DNA of 64,000 nt from assembly GCA_033439685.1 (NCBI GenBank), contig JAUEDM010000002.1, forward strand, positions 3,968,001 to 4,032,000, read 5' to 3'. The position numbers were made by a program, and so were the translations under genes. Under the pieces are notes generated by a model that worked only from the letters and a program-made list of their open reading frames with translations, did no database searches and was not told where the DNA came from. Of this stretch, positions 33,406-44,346 are shown in pieces (positions within the stretch are counted from its first letter, which is position 1; every line of letters begins with the position of its first letter). This DNA comes from Apodospora peruviana (taxonomy: Eukaryota > Ascomycota > Sordariomycetes > Sordariales > Lasiosphaeriaceae).

Positions 33406-34455
33406 CTAGTATATGCCCGACTTCGTTGCAGCTCCCTTGTCACTGGTAAGAAACCCGCCGCAGATCTGCATGTACCGCTCACGCTCTTCAAAGTGCGCCA
33501 TGTGGCTCGAGTTCTCCAGCGTAATCCACTTAACTTTCGGTATGTGTTTGAACCACGGTGTCATGCAAAGGTCCGTAACTTCATCATAGCGCCCGTTGAG
33601 AAGGAGAGTCTCGGCGCTGATGTTATGCGCATCGTGCCAGCCCTCCCAATTCTTCATGGAGCCGGTGACAATGAATTCGGATGGGCCCTGGCTGTGTGCA
33701 CGTATGCCCTTGTCAGCTAATGGCAAACAACATCAAATCCGCACCCATCACTAAGGTAGGAATGCGGTGCTAAAAGAAACGTACATAGTCAGGTACGAAG
33801 TATTGTCTTCCTTGAGGTGCGCAAACCCAGCCAGAAGCTCGTCTGGGTAGGGATCGATCCTGCACACATGCCGTCCATAAAAGACGGACGCCGCTTTCTC
33901 ATACGTCTCGCTCTCGTAGTCTCCGCGCCTCTCACAGTCCTCCAACGTCTCCCGGACGTCGGGCGGCAATTCAGCCAACAGACCCTGGCAGCCTTGGACA
34001 TACAACGGGACACTCGCCGGTCCGCTCGCGATGATGGCTTTGCGCAGTCCCGCAGGGCGACGCGAGGCATAGAGACCGCAGAGCATGCCGCCCCAGCTCT
34101 GACCTAGCAGATAAAAGCCTCTATCACGCAGTTTGAGGTGGTCGATCAGATTATCCAGCTCCTTCAGGAAGAGGTCAAAAGTCCAGAACGACCTGTCGCC
34201 CATCTTTTCCCGCAGGTGGGTGGAACGGCCGCAGCCAATCTGGTCGTAGAAGATGACGGGGATTTGGCGGCTATGGTAGAGGTCGGCGAGTGGAGCGAGA
34301 TATTCGTGGCCGGCGCCTGGGCCGCCGTGCAGAGTGATCAAGGGCGGAGAGGCAGACGACGACTCAAGATGGCCCACGATCTTGTACCACGTCTTGCATG
34401 GTTTTCCAGCGCCAGGAGCGTTAAAATTGACGTATTCGCCTTCCGTGGTGGCCAT
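33406..34455 (-). CDS. Prolyl iminopeptidase (alpha/beta hydrolase, S33)
   Basis: Two exons (33785..34455 and 33406..33691) give 318 residues. The enzyme removes N-terminal proline from peptides. Motifs: oxyanion loop LHGGPGAGHEYL near residue 45, YDQIGCGRS, the nucleophile in LGQSWGGML near residue 120, the acid in LLLNGRYDEVTD, and the base in NSSHMAHFEE near the end. The splice uses a strong donor (GTACGT) at 33784 and the acceptor at 33692, restoring LTIQGPSEFIVTGS, the expected family sequence. Two other nearby acceptors break the frame. It has no signal peptide, so it is likely cytosolic. Homologues are sometimes annotated as proline-specific peptidases. Confidence 0.86.
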
Positions 34456-35072
34456 GTTGTGAAGCTGGGATGCTGACTGCCTAGCTCACAGGGGTATGTG
34501 TTACAGAGAGATGGAGAATTTGAAGTGGGGGAAGACGCCCGGGTCGACTAAGATATTTAAACTCTGCCGCGGCCCGTTGGTAATTTAGGGTAGATAAGGT
34601 CGCTGTCGTTGGTTGCACAGCCGACCAGGTTCTCCCCTTCTCCGAATCATATCCCGTACGGATCGTACACCGAGAGGAGTCGAATTCCAATGAGGTACTC
34701 CTGATGTTTGCTTGATTACAAGCATTGTTTGCTCCGCCGAGACCGCTATCTTCATGCACGCTGATTTAGACCACTATTGACCGGATGTTACGTGTTTGCT
34801 TATGGTATGATTTTAGGATCAGACGAGATACATGATCTAGTTCCACTGCCTCACCACCAGGTACGTGGGTAGCACTCCAGCCGTTTTTCTTTCTTTTTTG
34901 CTGTTGCTCCCTGCCACCACCTCAACTAATGAAAAAACTAAAGAGAGAAAAAACAGGAAAAAGAAAAAAAGATTAAACAGAGTCCACAGTTTTGGAAGAG
35001 CGAGTAAAGCAAGCATCCACTTCAATCGGAACCCCCCAGCCGGTAAATGTACAGCTGGTACCCAAAAACATG
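34456..35072. other. Intergenic
   Basis: Promoter of the iminopeptidase gene, then an A-rich purine stretch (about 34927-34980). No gene. Confidence 0.35.
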
Positions 35073-35902
35073 CTAAGTTGCGGGAGGAGTCGGCGCAGGA
35101 GTTGGAGGCTTCGCAAACTCCTTCTCGCCAAACGGATTATACGTTTCCAGCGAGACATCCTCCGGCGCCAGCTGCGAGATCCAGCCCAGAATCTGCGGCG
35201 CCGGAATGCGGATAGAAATGGTATTTTTGTCATTCCTCATCGCGTAAGCATCGCGGTGATCGGAGCTCGCACTGCTCTTGGACGCATGGAAGCACAGGAA
35301 CCCACCGCCCGAGGCAGACGACTTCTGCATGTCATCGATCTCGCTGTTCTCGAACCCCGTCTTTGATGTTATGACAATGTGCACGTCCTTGACGACGACG
35401 AAAGCCGTGGACCAGCTTGGGGCCATGAACTTCGACCCGTCGACCGCGGTTCCCTCCTTGAGTTGGTCGTGGACCTTCCGGGGATCGCCGGCCGAGATTT
35501 GGTTTGCGTTGAAGTTGAAAAACTCCTTGGTCTGGCCGAGAAGCTCCGCGTTGGACCATGGTCGGTCGATGACGACCTTCATGGCACGGAAGCCGACTTG
35601 AATATCTGTGTTGGTTGTGTTGGCCGGGAGGAGGATGACGATTCCGCTGAGTCGCTGTGGCCGGATCCGCTGGCAAACCAAAGCCCGAGCGACCAGTCGC
35701 TGTGCGAGACAGAGCTTGTGTTAATCTCGGTGCTGCTGGAGGTTGTGGTCGTGCTGTTAAAGACGAACCACTGCCAGATGGAGGCGCCGTCCTGCGAGGG
35801 TGGCGGAGACGGGGCCGTGTCGGGCGTTTTGGCAGTCTCCAGCTCAGTCGGCGTTGCTGCGATCTTTTGGGCTTGTCCACTTACTACTCTGTCTATTCTC
35901 AT
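35073..35902 (-). pseudogene. Unknown fungal protein gene with a frameshift
   Basis: Two minus frames make one protein. 35902-35600 starts MRIDRVVSGQAQK and runs through IWQWFVF, a Ser/Thr-rich stretch and SDWSLGLWFASG. The other, ending at 35073, continues TDIQVGFRAMKVVIDRPW, LGQTKEFFNFN and AFVVVKDVHIVITS, and closes with a proline-rich end. The W-S-x-G block followed by T(D)I.x.GF.A.KV.IDRPW is a pattern I associate with uncharacterised Pezizomycotina proteins. The frames swap by one base within a C/A-rich run near 35600-35640 (cggccaacacaacc...). No credible intron bridges it. It is either a sequencing slip in a low-complexity run or a true frameshift. Confidence 0.5.
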
Positions 35903-35945
35903 CAGCCTTGATTGTCACCTCAGCATCACCTACTTGCCCGGCAAC

Positions 35946-36455
35946 ATGAAAGGCTTGGAGCTCACCGGCAGCAGCGCTGACTGCGAAGCTCAGAAACCCA
36001 AACCCGATATCTCCTCCCCGCGCTGGGCCGTCACTGCTTTCCTTGTCACGGCCGGTATCCTCTACACCCTTGGCAAAGCACTCACGACCTGTCAGCAGCC
36101 ATCGATGCCCATCATCCCCCAGCACACTGTACCCCTCACCGCCAACAACGCGCCGACTACCTGGAGTGTGGCCGGTCATGCAGACGACGCTTGTGCTGGA
36201 CCCACAACATTCAGCAATGGAGGCTCCGACGTCCTGGGTTGTAAAGATACCCCACCAACGGCACGTGTGAGCTGGGACGTTCAGCCCGAGCATCAGGGCG
36301 ATTTTGTGCTCTGCATTTATGGTAAAACGGGATGTCAAGCGTCCCCACAGGGCTTCTCACGGAACAGAGCCTGTGCAAGGCCGCACAGCAATGTTATGTG
36401 GTCGTATAAGGTCGTCGAGGACGAAGAGAATTGTCTCGGAGATGCTGTGGAATAG
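35946..36455 (+). CDS. Possible small membrane-anchored Cys-rich protein
   Basis: An ATG-led frame of 169 codons with mostly C-ending codons. It has one hydrophobic stretch (WAVTAFLVTAGILYTLGKAL, residues about 28-47), then a Thr/Pro-rich part and a Cys-containing C terminus (VSWDVQPEHQGDFVLCIYG). The opposite strand also has a long frame here (36338-35844), so the call is weak. It could instead be the 5' end of the minus-strand gene. Not recognised. Confidence 0.3.
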   Translation: MKGLELTGSSADCEAQKPKPDISSPRWAVTAFLVTAGILYTLGKALTTCQQPSMPIIPQHTVPLTANNAPTTWSVAGHADDACAGPTTFSNGGSDVLGCKDTPPTARVSWDVQPEHQGDFVLCIYGKTGCQASPQGFSRNRACARPHSNVMWSYKVVEDEENCLGDAVE

Positions 36456-38328
36456 GAATACTGTATATTGCTATGGAAAAGAATGAAGGAGGGAAAAAGT
36501 AAGCCAGAGCTGGAGATCGAGAGTGCTATAAGAGGATGACCGGTTTGTTGGCGCTGCCAATGTACGAACATGCCGATATGATAACTCTACTTGATTTTCT
36601 TTCTTGAACACACTTCGCACACTAATGACATGGACGTAATAAACGACAGAGAGTGTGACAGCTTCCTTCATAGGTGCAGCGAGCCTGGAAACCGTATCGG
36701 TACGATAGCATGATGAATAAGAACGCAGTGGCAACCAGTCGTTCTCTGCAATACCAGGTTTGTCAAGGCTTAAAGCCGCTTAGAAGCTTTATCTTCGGTT
36801 TATGTGTCACAGTTTTGGTAACTGGAAGTCAGCCCCTCACATGTGCATACGAAGCAATGGAATATCAAAATGAGCCAAGTTCATGACAAATGATCACTCT
36901 GCCGTTATGTTCGCTGGTGAAGGAAATGGGGATGTATAAGGAATTTGCTGGCTGACTGGAAAGTATTCCATATCTGGAGAGGGAGCTATTCAATGCCAGT
37001 GGTGCTAAGTTGCTCAGGTTAAGCGTACCTAGTACTACCGGCACCGTGACCTTGCTAGACAGAAACGTTGTATGTCGTTTGTTAAATTCTTCAATGAAGT
37101 ACTACTAATTAAGGTAGGTAGCTACTACAAGGTTGGGCCGTAATATCAGGTACACCGCTTCATCCCTCACCATATCACTCAATCAGTCACTCAATTATCC
37201 ACTCACTCACTCTCTCACTCAGTTACTCACTCACTCACTCACTCGCTCGTCCACTCTCCCGCTCACCCACTCACTCACTCACTGCGGTCTCGCCTCGCCG
37301 CCACTAGCCTTCTTATAACATGTCTGACCACCTCAACTAATAATCTAGCAATGCTTCGAAACAAGTACACAACGCTCGCCAGAAAGCTAAAAAGCAGTAA
37401 CAGTTCGGTTGTCAGATAAAATTTTCCCCAAGGCTTGAGCGAAACCCATTCCGAAACCAAGGACTTCCTACAGATGTCCCACAGCTTCCTAAGGTCGAGT
37501 TCGGCAGCTCCTCCAGTTCACCTCGAACGGTTGTTTCTGTTGCCGCCATTTCCCGTGCCATCTATCTGGTGATGGCGATTGTGGTTCTTGAGTCGGAGCG
37601 CAGACCCCAACGAGATTGACCGTCGGGTTGATTGCGCTGCAAGTGAAAGAATGCGAGGCGATGGCCGCCGTGCTATCATGGTCATCATTGTGGGTGGTTG
37701 TGCTTCTTTAGAACTGTGGTAGGTAGCCGTTGCGCCACGACGACCAAAATCGGCCTTGACGCCTTGTAATTTGCGTCGGTACTGACGACTGGCGGTGGCA
37801 GCTGTCACGGCGCGTGGTATTCTAGTATTCGTGGAATTCCAAGATAGGGAAAAAAAGAAAGAAAAGAATCAACTGTGGTCGAAATGCAAAGGGTGGATGG
37901 ATGGATGGAATTTATTTCGCCCGGAGGCACTAAGCCTAACGTTAAATAAAGGGTCTCTGATGTGTTTTCTCAATTGTTGGCACCGGGTTTTCACCCGACC
38001 CGTAAGGGCACGGTTTTCCTGTACAGTAAATAGTTTGAAGGTCCGACACGCCCAAGGGCACAGCGGTGTATGAATAATAATATAAATAAAGGGCCTATGC
38101 ACGCTAATGCAAAGGGTCTTAAATACTACGCTAGCTACGACCCCGCCATAGCACGTGGCTAAGCATGTGATCCACAGTCTCAGCATCCGGTGCAATCCCG
38201 TGACGTGTATTTGCCCAGCACCTTCCGTCTGATAAGAAGATGACTGAGTCGGGTGCCGTTTAAACATGCTCCTTCGGCTGTCAGAGCCGGAGTTGGGACG
38301 AAACAGGTACCTATCCAGCGCCTTCCAC
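36456..38328. other. Intergenic, 1.9 kb, with a CACT simple repeat
   Basis: Only short frames. A (CACT)n-type microsatellite lies at about 37175-37283. No gene or RNA recognised. Confidence 0.35.
37175..37283. repeat. CACT-type microsatellite
   Basis: Imperfect tetranucleotide repeat of CACT/CACTCA type, about 110 bp, with interruptions (gttact, cgctcgtcc). Confidence 0.8.
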
Positions 38329-39360
38329 TTACATCCCCCAGCATCCAGTCCGGCGTATATTCTCAGCAGCACTTTCCATATCTCGCCTCATGACCCCAAA
38401 CGCCGCCTGCTTAACAACCCCCGGCGTCAGCCAATCCAAAGTACAAACCAACCACACGACAACGGCATGGCAGGACCGGCTCCACCACGACGCGCTCGGA
38501 TCCGGCAACCCGTAAGCGTCCCTCCACCTCGGCGGCAGCCAGGACGCCATGAGAAGCCTCATAAACGGCAACAACACCCAGCCCAGCCACCACGGCAAGC
38601 TCATCTCATACAAAAAAATTCGACCCACCTTCTTTCCAGCTTCCGTTTCCCTCAGTTTCGTCTCCATCTGATCCGAAAAGTAGTCCTCAAACTCATCCAG
38701 CGACGCAGGCCACGTCTCGGCCGGCATGTCCAGCGAGGTAGCCAACAAGCCGGCCTGGGCGCACAACGTCTCCTTCGTCTGTCTGCTTAGTTCCCTGCAA
38801 CAAAAAGTCTCGTTCGCCTTGATCATACCCGCATAAATCGTCGCGGCCGTCCATTTCTGCAGCGCTGCATCACTGGCGTCGTAGCCGGGGCCCTTTACAA
38901 AGGTGTGCTGTTTGCGCACCATGCCGCAGATGGCGTCTTTTTGCGACTGAGTACCGTGCGTTATCGACAGGATGAAGGCCGACGTGCGCCGCAGCCGCGA
39001 GATGCCGGCCGTCGCGAAGCGGGAGTGCGTGCATGACCCGAGCGCGATGCCCGGGGCGGCGAACTGGAGGAGGATCGCGTAGGGCCCGCCGGTCCAGCCG
39101 AGTAGATTCTCGCAGGCGAGGGCTAGTTCGTGAGGGTGCGTGTCTGGGAATTTTTTTGTTGTCCTCCGCTCAGGGGTTCCGAATCCGTGTTGGTTGACGG
39201 GGCAATGACCTGCTTGACTTCCCCTTGCTCCATTTTGGGGTTTGGGGATATCTTCTCTGAACGAACCGGTTGTTGATGTCGGGCTTCGGAAGAATGAGAT
39301 TGAGTATTTCTCAAATGCAGTCGGTGCTGATAGCAGCTCAGTCGTGGTCCTCTGCGCCAT
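38329..39360 (-). CDS. MpaB / latex-clearing-protein-like oxygenase (DUF2236)
   Basis: A 343-residue single-exon protein from the ATG at 39358-39360. The central region has the features of the DUF2236 family: GGPYAILLQFAAPGIALGS, an arginine-histidine pair in VRKQHTFVKGPGYDA, then LQKWTAATIYAGM. C-terminal hydrophobic helices (PWWLGWVLLPFMRLLMASW and AVVVWLVCTLDW) suggest membrane association. The family includes the haem-dependent rubber oxygenase Lcp and the ER-bound MpaB oxygenase, which cleaves a prenyl chain in mycophenolic acid synthesis. No biosynthetic cluster genes are next to it, so the substrate is unknown. The first 75 residues are low in motifs. Confidence 0.78.
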   Translation of the reverse strand: MAQRTTTELLSAPTAFEKYSISFFRSPTSTTGSFREDIPKPQNGARGSQAGHCPVNQHGFGTPERRTTKKFPDTHPHELALACENLLGWTGGPYAILLQFAAPGIALGSCTHSRFATAGISRLRRTSAFILSITHGTQSQKDAICGMVRKQHTFVKGPGYDASDAALQKWTAATIYAGMIKANETFCCRELSRQTKETLCAQAGLLATSLDMPAETWPASLDEFEDYFSDQMETKLRETEAGKKVGRIFLYEMSLPWWLGWVLLPFMRLLMASWLPPRWRDAYGLPDPSASWWSRSCHAVVVWLVCTLDWLTPGVVKQAAFGVMRRDMESAAENIRRTGCWGM

Positions 39361-39701
39361 TTCCGTTGCCTGGCCTTGATGGTTGGCGACCCCTAAAATG
39401 TGGATCCGGTCAGAATTTCATTGACACGCCTTCAAGTTGTTCTTTTAAACCAAGCGTGTTGCTAACTTGGCAAGCGTAGTAACATTGCCGTTCCGAGTAC
39501 CTGGATCTTTTATACCCGATAAGAAAGACACTGAACTGGAAGACAACCTTAGTCAGCGCATGTACCCGACTTCTATTCTGGGCCGACGCTGTGAGATTAT
39601 AGTCGTCCTCTTGGGCGCTTTGCTAATACGCCCATGCGTGAGTTGGTAAGATGTAAAAGTATTGGTGCTCCTCGCTTGCGGCCTAATGATACCCTGTGCC
39701 G

Positions 39702-40073
39702 CTAATACGCCACTTCAGCTCTCCAGCCCAGCCAGGTTGGGCATTCTTTGTCCGTCTTTGATAGGTGACGGCTGGTGTGGTGGCACATCTTATTCCTCAG
39801 AGGCCATGTCCGGTCCCAGTATGGAATCCACGAATGAGTTGGGTTGGCGAGCTCGTTCCAGTGGTCGCATATCTCCTTGGTTGCATGAGTATAGTCCAAA
39901 TACGCCAAACCCCACTTCTCGCCATCACCTGCGACGGGCCGACCTGATAAATTCAGCAGTGGGTGCTCGTACTGGGGCGATGTGTGCTGGCAGAAGCACT
40001 TGAAGACGATCTCGACCGCCGCTGTTGGGGTGAAGGTGCGAACTTCAGGCTCGTAGGTTATGGTGAAAGACAT
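39702..40073 (-). CDS. Small hypothetical protein
   Basis: A 123-codon ATG-led frame. The peptide (MSFTITYEPEV, later DHWNELANPTHSWIPYWDRTW) is rich in Trp, His and Cys. The upstream region is compatible with a promoter. No family recognised and no other exon found, so it may be a real short gene or an exon of a longer one. Confidence 0.4.
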   Translation of the reverse strand: MSFTITYEPEVRTFTPTAAVEIVFKCFCQHTSPQYEHPLLNLSGRPVAGDGEKWGLAYLDYTHATKEICDHWNELANPTHSWIPYWDRTWPLRNKMCHHTSRHLSKTDKECPTWLGWRAEVAY

Positions 40074-41221
40074 GTTGGGCTGGTTTGGGTGGGTCGGAAC
40101 TTGGAAGAATCCGGTGCTGAGGATTGGATGATAATCGCCAAGAGCACTCGATATTGTGGCAGAAATTGCTGTGGGGAAGTTATGTGTTGGAGGAAGGGAC
40201 AGAAGGAGAAGGAAGGACGACGTTTATACTTGATTTTCAAATTCTTAAGGTTTGTGAATCACAGTACCATATCTTTCATGACAACCTTTAAAAGCACTAG
40301 ATCACAACCTTGAAGGCACTGAGTCACAACCTGAACCTTTCAGCATAGCCCAGATCGTGGCCAAGTACCTCATCGCAGCGTCATTGACGTGTGGATCCGC
40401 AAACAAAAAGAAAATCCAAAACTCTCGCGATAACGTTGACGCTGCCACATTAACTACTAGGTACCTAGGGGACCGTCTTCGATGCGGTGCTTGTGGTGGA
40501 GGAGGACCGGTGGGTCTCATCAGCAACTGTCCATGCTCAGCTATGCGGATCAAAGTTTATGTGTTATAAAAAAAGCCTGCGGCTTTGTTTCCTTTCTTTT
40601 TTAAGTTACCTTAGTTAAGCACGCAGTTTAACTCTCTTTAACACCCAAAGCTACCTAGGTAAGGTATATTACTTGCTCGGCAGGTCATGCTCGTCTTTAG
40701 TGGTCTCCATGGCACTTGTTGACTGCAACCTTGATCGAAAGACCTCGTTGGTGGTAGTGGTACAGCAGTTGCTGTGGTTTGGTCGACCGGCCTCTCGTTC
40801 ACTTTGAGCTGAGAAATTCACCGGTCCTTCCGTCATTCACTGTTTGATAACCTGGAAACTTCGGACGACAAACCAGTGCTGTATTACAACCAGTCATACT
40901 TTTACCCAGCTTTGTACAATATATGGAATGTTTCAAAGTAAATTCCAGCATACTCCGTACAGTACTCCAATACTAGCCCTGTATGCGAAGTAACCAAACA
41001 CTTACCTCACTTCTTCAATAAACACAACCCAGCGAGGAATCAGCCTGAGCCCGAGCCTGATACATGGCACTGGGCTTTTCCTGCGCAACCTCTCAACATC
41101 ACAACCGAGCAGATCTCAACACCGCCGTGGTCAAACATTCCATAATAGCTCCTTAAATATCCACAGCAGAGCATCATTCCGCAGAACGTGAAGCGACCCG
41201 CGGCGACACCAACTCGGACAA
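40074..41221. other. Divergent intergenic region
   Basis: Between the minus-strand small gene and the plus-strand zinc-ribbon-like gene. No coding or RNA signal. Confidence 0.35.
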
Positions 41222-41670
41222 ATGTGCATCCTTCATCTTCGAAAATGGCAATGCCTCGTGACAGGCCACAAGCCGTCCGACACTTACTACGAGTGCCGCC
41301 GCGAGGAAAACAATTGGTGCGGTAACTGTGGCGTCGCCCAACGGTTGGTGATCGTCAATCCTCCGCACCAGAGCAGTGAGCATTCGGCCAAATGCAAAGA
41401 GTGTTCGGCCATGTGGAAAGTCGCCGAGATAACTGATGGGGTCTGGGAGCACAAAAAACACATGACCGAGGAGCATGACCTGAAGAAGCGGAAGGCGCCG
41501 GACTCTGCTAGAGCAAAAGACGAGAAGGAAAAGGATGATGATGCTGTATGTACTTTTTTGCCTGGATTGCATCATGGTTCTTTCTTTGCTATAGCGAACT
41601 TTGCTGATAATATTTGTTGCAGCAAGAAAACGACGAACCTAGCCACAAGAAAGTCAAGCACCAGCAGTAA
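41222..41670 (+). CDS. Small Cys-rich basic protein, unknown
   Basis: Exons 41222..41545 and 41623..41670 give 123 residues. The donor (GTATGT) and acceptor (tttgttgcag) are good, and exon 2 adds QENDEPSHKKVKHQQ, matching the charge of exon 1. The first half carries cysteines in CRREENNWCGNC and CKEC, which could bind zinc. The second half is Lys/Asp/Glu-rich with a KKRK patch, a possible nuclear signal. Not recognised as a known family. An upstream exon is not excluded. Confidence 0.5.
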
Positions 41671-42765
41671 AGGGTTGGGAGCTGGTCGTACTATGTGACA
41701 CACATGATAGGCAACAAAGTGCATTTTGCCATGTGCGACACCTCCGTTCCCCGAACCCCGAAGATGTCCGACTATGGTTGTTATTGGGACCACAGGTTAG
41801 GTAGTTCCTGGTCTTATTAGCACAAGGTATGATTTTGATGAAGAAGTTCCTAGCTAGGTGGAGGGAACAGTATCACTTTTAGGTAGTACCTAAGATCAAC
41901 AAGAGAAGTCTTTAGTCTCCAGCATGAAGTCTCGAACCTACAACTCTTCCTTCCTTTTTTTTTTTTTTTTCAAAGATATCTATCTGGTGCCCACCGGCTT
42001 TTGAGAGCGATCTGATAACAAACATCATCAAAACTTTCCTTTGATAGCTCCTGGCTTCAGAAAGAGCTTCCTGGTTCGGGTAATAAGGGTCATGTCGGGG
42101 GTTGGCTCGCCTGTCAAGGTTGTCTGGTCGTTGATTCGCTCCTTGCCAGGAGATCTGCCGGACCACAAAGCTGACCACGTTTGGCCAGTGTTGAACCAAT
42201 GGGAACGAGTTACAGTGCTCTCGTGTCAAATGTTGGAAATGTTTCGTCTCCCCCCTTTATGACTTTGTGTACCCCGACCCCAGTTCCCCACATCTAGCTA
42301 TGCCGGCAGGCTGCGACGTGATCGGATTGTGGCGAGTGAGATCTATGCTGATGTGATTTGTTGTAGAGTGAAATGCGAGGGGAAGTCAGATTCTCAGTAA
42401 CGAAAATGAGTTGCCGCGCGCGCGTCCGCCTGCTTCCTGGGACGACCTGGGAACGTGGGGCGCTACCTACATTGTATAGCTCTCGAAAAGCAGATGAAAC
42501 ACCTCGAGTGATGGAGATATCTGAGTGGTTACTGGCCCGGGAGATCGACACCACCTGCTAGCCAACGAGACCTTCCCTTTTGGGTACCACACTGGGCATC
42601 TGGCGCGTAATAACACATGTTCTCCTCTCCGAATTGTAGCCGGACGGGTTGTATAAATCTACGAGAGAAGGACGTTTCAATATGCCACGTCTCTGTGGCA
42701 CCCAGAACAGTCCTCACCTCCCCTCATCTCTCAAAATAGTCTGGTGTCCCTGCGTCCTGACAAAG
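41671..42765. other. Intergenic
   Basis: Contains a poly-T run at about 41956-41970. No gene recognised. The right end is the promoter of the ribonuclease gene. Confidence 0.35.
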
Positions 42766-43321
42766 ATGAAGGTAGGAACATCCTTCCAGTCTCATACCAC
42801 AATATGATATCGCCTAACAGCATTATATAGCTCTTTATCATCGCCATAACCCTGGCCTCGGCCGTCGCCGTCTCGGTATCAGCGTCCCCGGTCGACCTCA
42901 ACGAGAGGGCAACCTGCGTCTACACCTGCGGCTCAGTATGCTACTGGCAGGAGGACATCGACGAAGCTCTGACCAAGGGCTACTCGTTATATGAGTCTGA
43001 TACCCCCGTCAGTATGTTGCCATATCTTTCCCAACCACACACACGGCATTCGTCCTGGAAGAGCAGTCCTTACTTTATTAACCTTGCCTCTATTCTCAAC
43101 TTCCAGATAGCTACCCTCACCAGTACAACAACTACGAGGGCTTTAGCTTCCCCACGTCGGCGCCGTGGTACGAGTTTCCCATTCTCTCCAGCTACGTCGT
43201 CTACACCGGCCGCTCCCCGGGTGCGGACCGAATCATCTTCGACTCCAATGGCAACCTTGACTCGCTTATTACCCATACCGGGGCAAGCGGCAACAATTTC
43301 AAGGCTTGCATAAAGAATTGA
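42766..43321 (+). CDS. Secreted guanyl-specific ribonuclease, T1/N1 family
   Basis: Three exons (42766..42771, 42831..43011, 43107..43321) join to 133 residues. Exon 1 encodes only Met-Lys, and the signal peptide ([18 protein letters not shown]) starts in exon 2. The mature part, after about residue 28, is a full RNase T1 fold. The catalytic set is complete: Tyr and His in [12 protein letters not shown], Glu in WYEFPILSS, Arg in SPGADR and His in [11 protein letters not shown]. The disulphide cysteines of T1 (CVYTCGS...C and the final C) are present. The enzyme cuts single-stranded RNA after guanosine outside the cell. The gene was found by joining exons, as no long single frame covers it. 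It has no ribotoxin-type extra loops. Confidence 0.92.
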
Positions 43322-43490
43322 ATACCTGGGAAGCTTTCGATGGTTGTGAGATGACACGGGGAATATCGAAACCGCCGTAGTTGGGCCGGCGAAGGTGATA
43401 GATATCCCAGGCGTGATGGACACGGGTGCGGGACCATCGAACAAATATTTCGGATATATAAGCCTTCAGAGACCCTGGTGATTGCTTTTG

Positions 43491-43901
43491 TCAATCATTA
43501 GCTGTTACTCCGTACTGCCCGTTGTTATACATGGTCCCAAGAGACACTCCTTTGTTTTCAGCAACAAGGCCGATGATCTGCTGCCCGATATCCTTCATGT
43601 CGTTGTACTCCTTCAACAGCCGTTTGTGAGCCTCGATTGTGACCTCAGGCGGTTGACTAGCACCCATTGTCAGTTTTCGTCGGTAGCAAGACTAGGTTGT
43701 GCACCATCGAGGAGCAAGCAGCATTCATCATACCTTAGCTCGGATCTCTCCCCCTTAATCACCCAAGACATCTCCATCAACTCGACAATATCGCCCTGTG
43801 CCTCTGCAAAGCCCTGGAACTGAAGCGCCGCGAAAAGAAATCCAAGGGTCAGTATGCAAGAGTGGTGGGTGGTGGTCGTTGGAACTTACCATTTTTTTCA
43901 T
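43491..43901 (-). CDS. Swi5/Sae3-like recombination mediator
   Basis: Exons 43890..43901, 43734..43813 and 43491..43656 make an 85-residue protein, the same size as fission yeast Swi5. The C-terminal part has the family signature: a histidine then RLLKEYNDMKDIGQQIIGL, a GV pair (AENKGVSL) and a final Y...YGV block. Swi5 works with Sfr1 (Mei5) to load and stabilise Rad51 and Dmc1 on DNA in the nucleus. The N-terminal half (GFAEAQGDIVELMEMSW) should be the coiled part. The tiny first exon (MKKM) is the weakest call. The frame has a stop just before it, so either it starts there or an exon from the adjacent upstream frame splices in. Confidence 0.65.
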
Positions 43902-43941
43902 ATAGCCAATGTATTGGTCCTACTCACCGAGGTTAGCCTGA

Positions 43942-44346
43942 TTAATCCGTGCTCCCCAGAGTGATACATGCACCCATGATATAATTTGCCTCATCCTTAT
44001 CCTCGGCGACGAGCTCAAAGAGCTTAGTCTGCTCATCTTCAAGCGGTGCGTCAACCAAGATCTTTACTTTGCCGCCCTCACCATCATCGTCTGTCTCGGT
44101 GCGAGCGTTTAGCTTCCAGGACTGCGTGAACATTGAGGTCGTCCCGTCCCCATTGTCGCGAAGACTTCCGACATCGGTGAGCCAGTGTCCATAACGTGCA
44201 AGTCGGAGTCTGATTTGGTCCAGCAGGTTGCGGTGGTTTGGCCGTGTCGTAAGCCGGCGGTCTAGCCAGCGCTTGAAGGAGGAAATGATCTTGAACTGGG
44301 CCTCGAGGGCGTCGTGGAACAAGTCGACGGGGCAATTGGTTGCCAT
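43942..44346 (-). CDS. Hypothetical protein abutting the Swi5-like gene
   Basis: An ATG-led frame of 134 residues (MATNCPVDLFHDALEAQFK...). It is helical and charged, with an acidic middle and TKLFELVAEDKDEANYIM near the end. No family recognised. Only about 40 bp separate its stop from the Swi5-like start on the same strand, which is very tight for two fungal genes. It may therefore be the 5' exon of a longer gene that includes the Swi5-like part. The interval has a GCTAAC branch and a TAG acceptor, but I could not find a donor that keeps the frame. Confidence 0.5.
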   Translation of the reverse strand: MATNCPVDLFHDALEAQFKIISSFKRWLDRRLTTRPNHRNLLDQIRLRLARYGHWLTDVGSLRDNGDGTTSMFTQSWKLNARTETDDDGEGGKVKILVDAPLEDEQTKLFELVAEDKDEANYIMGACITLGSTD

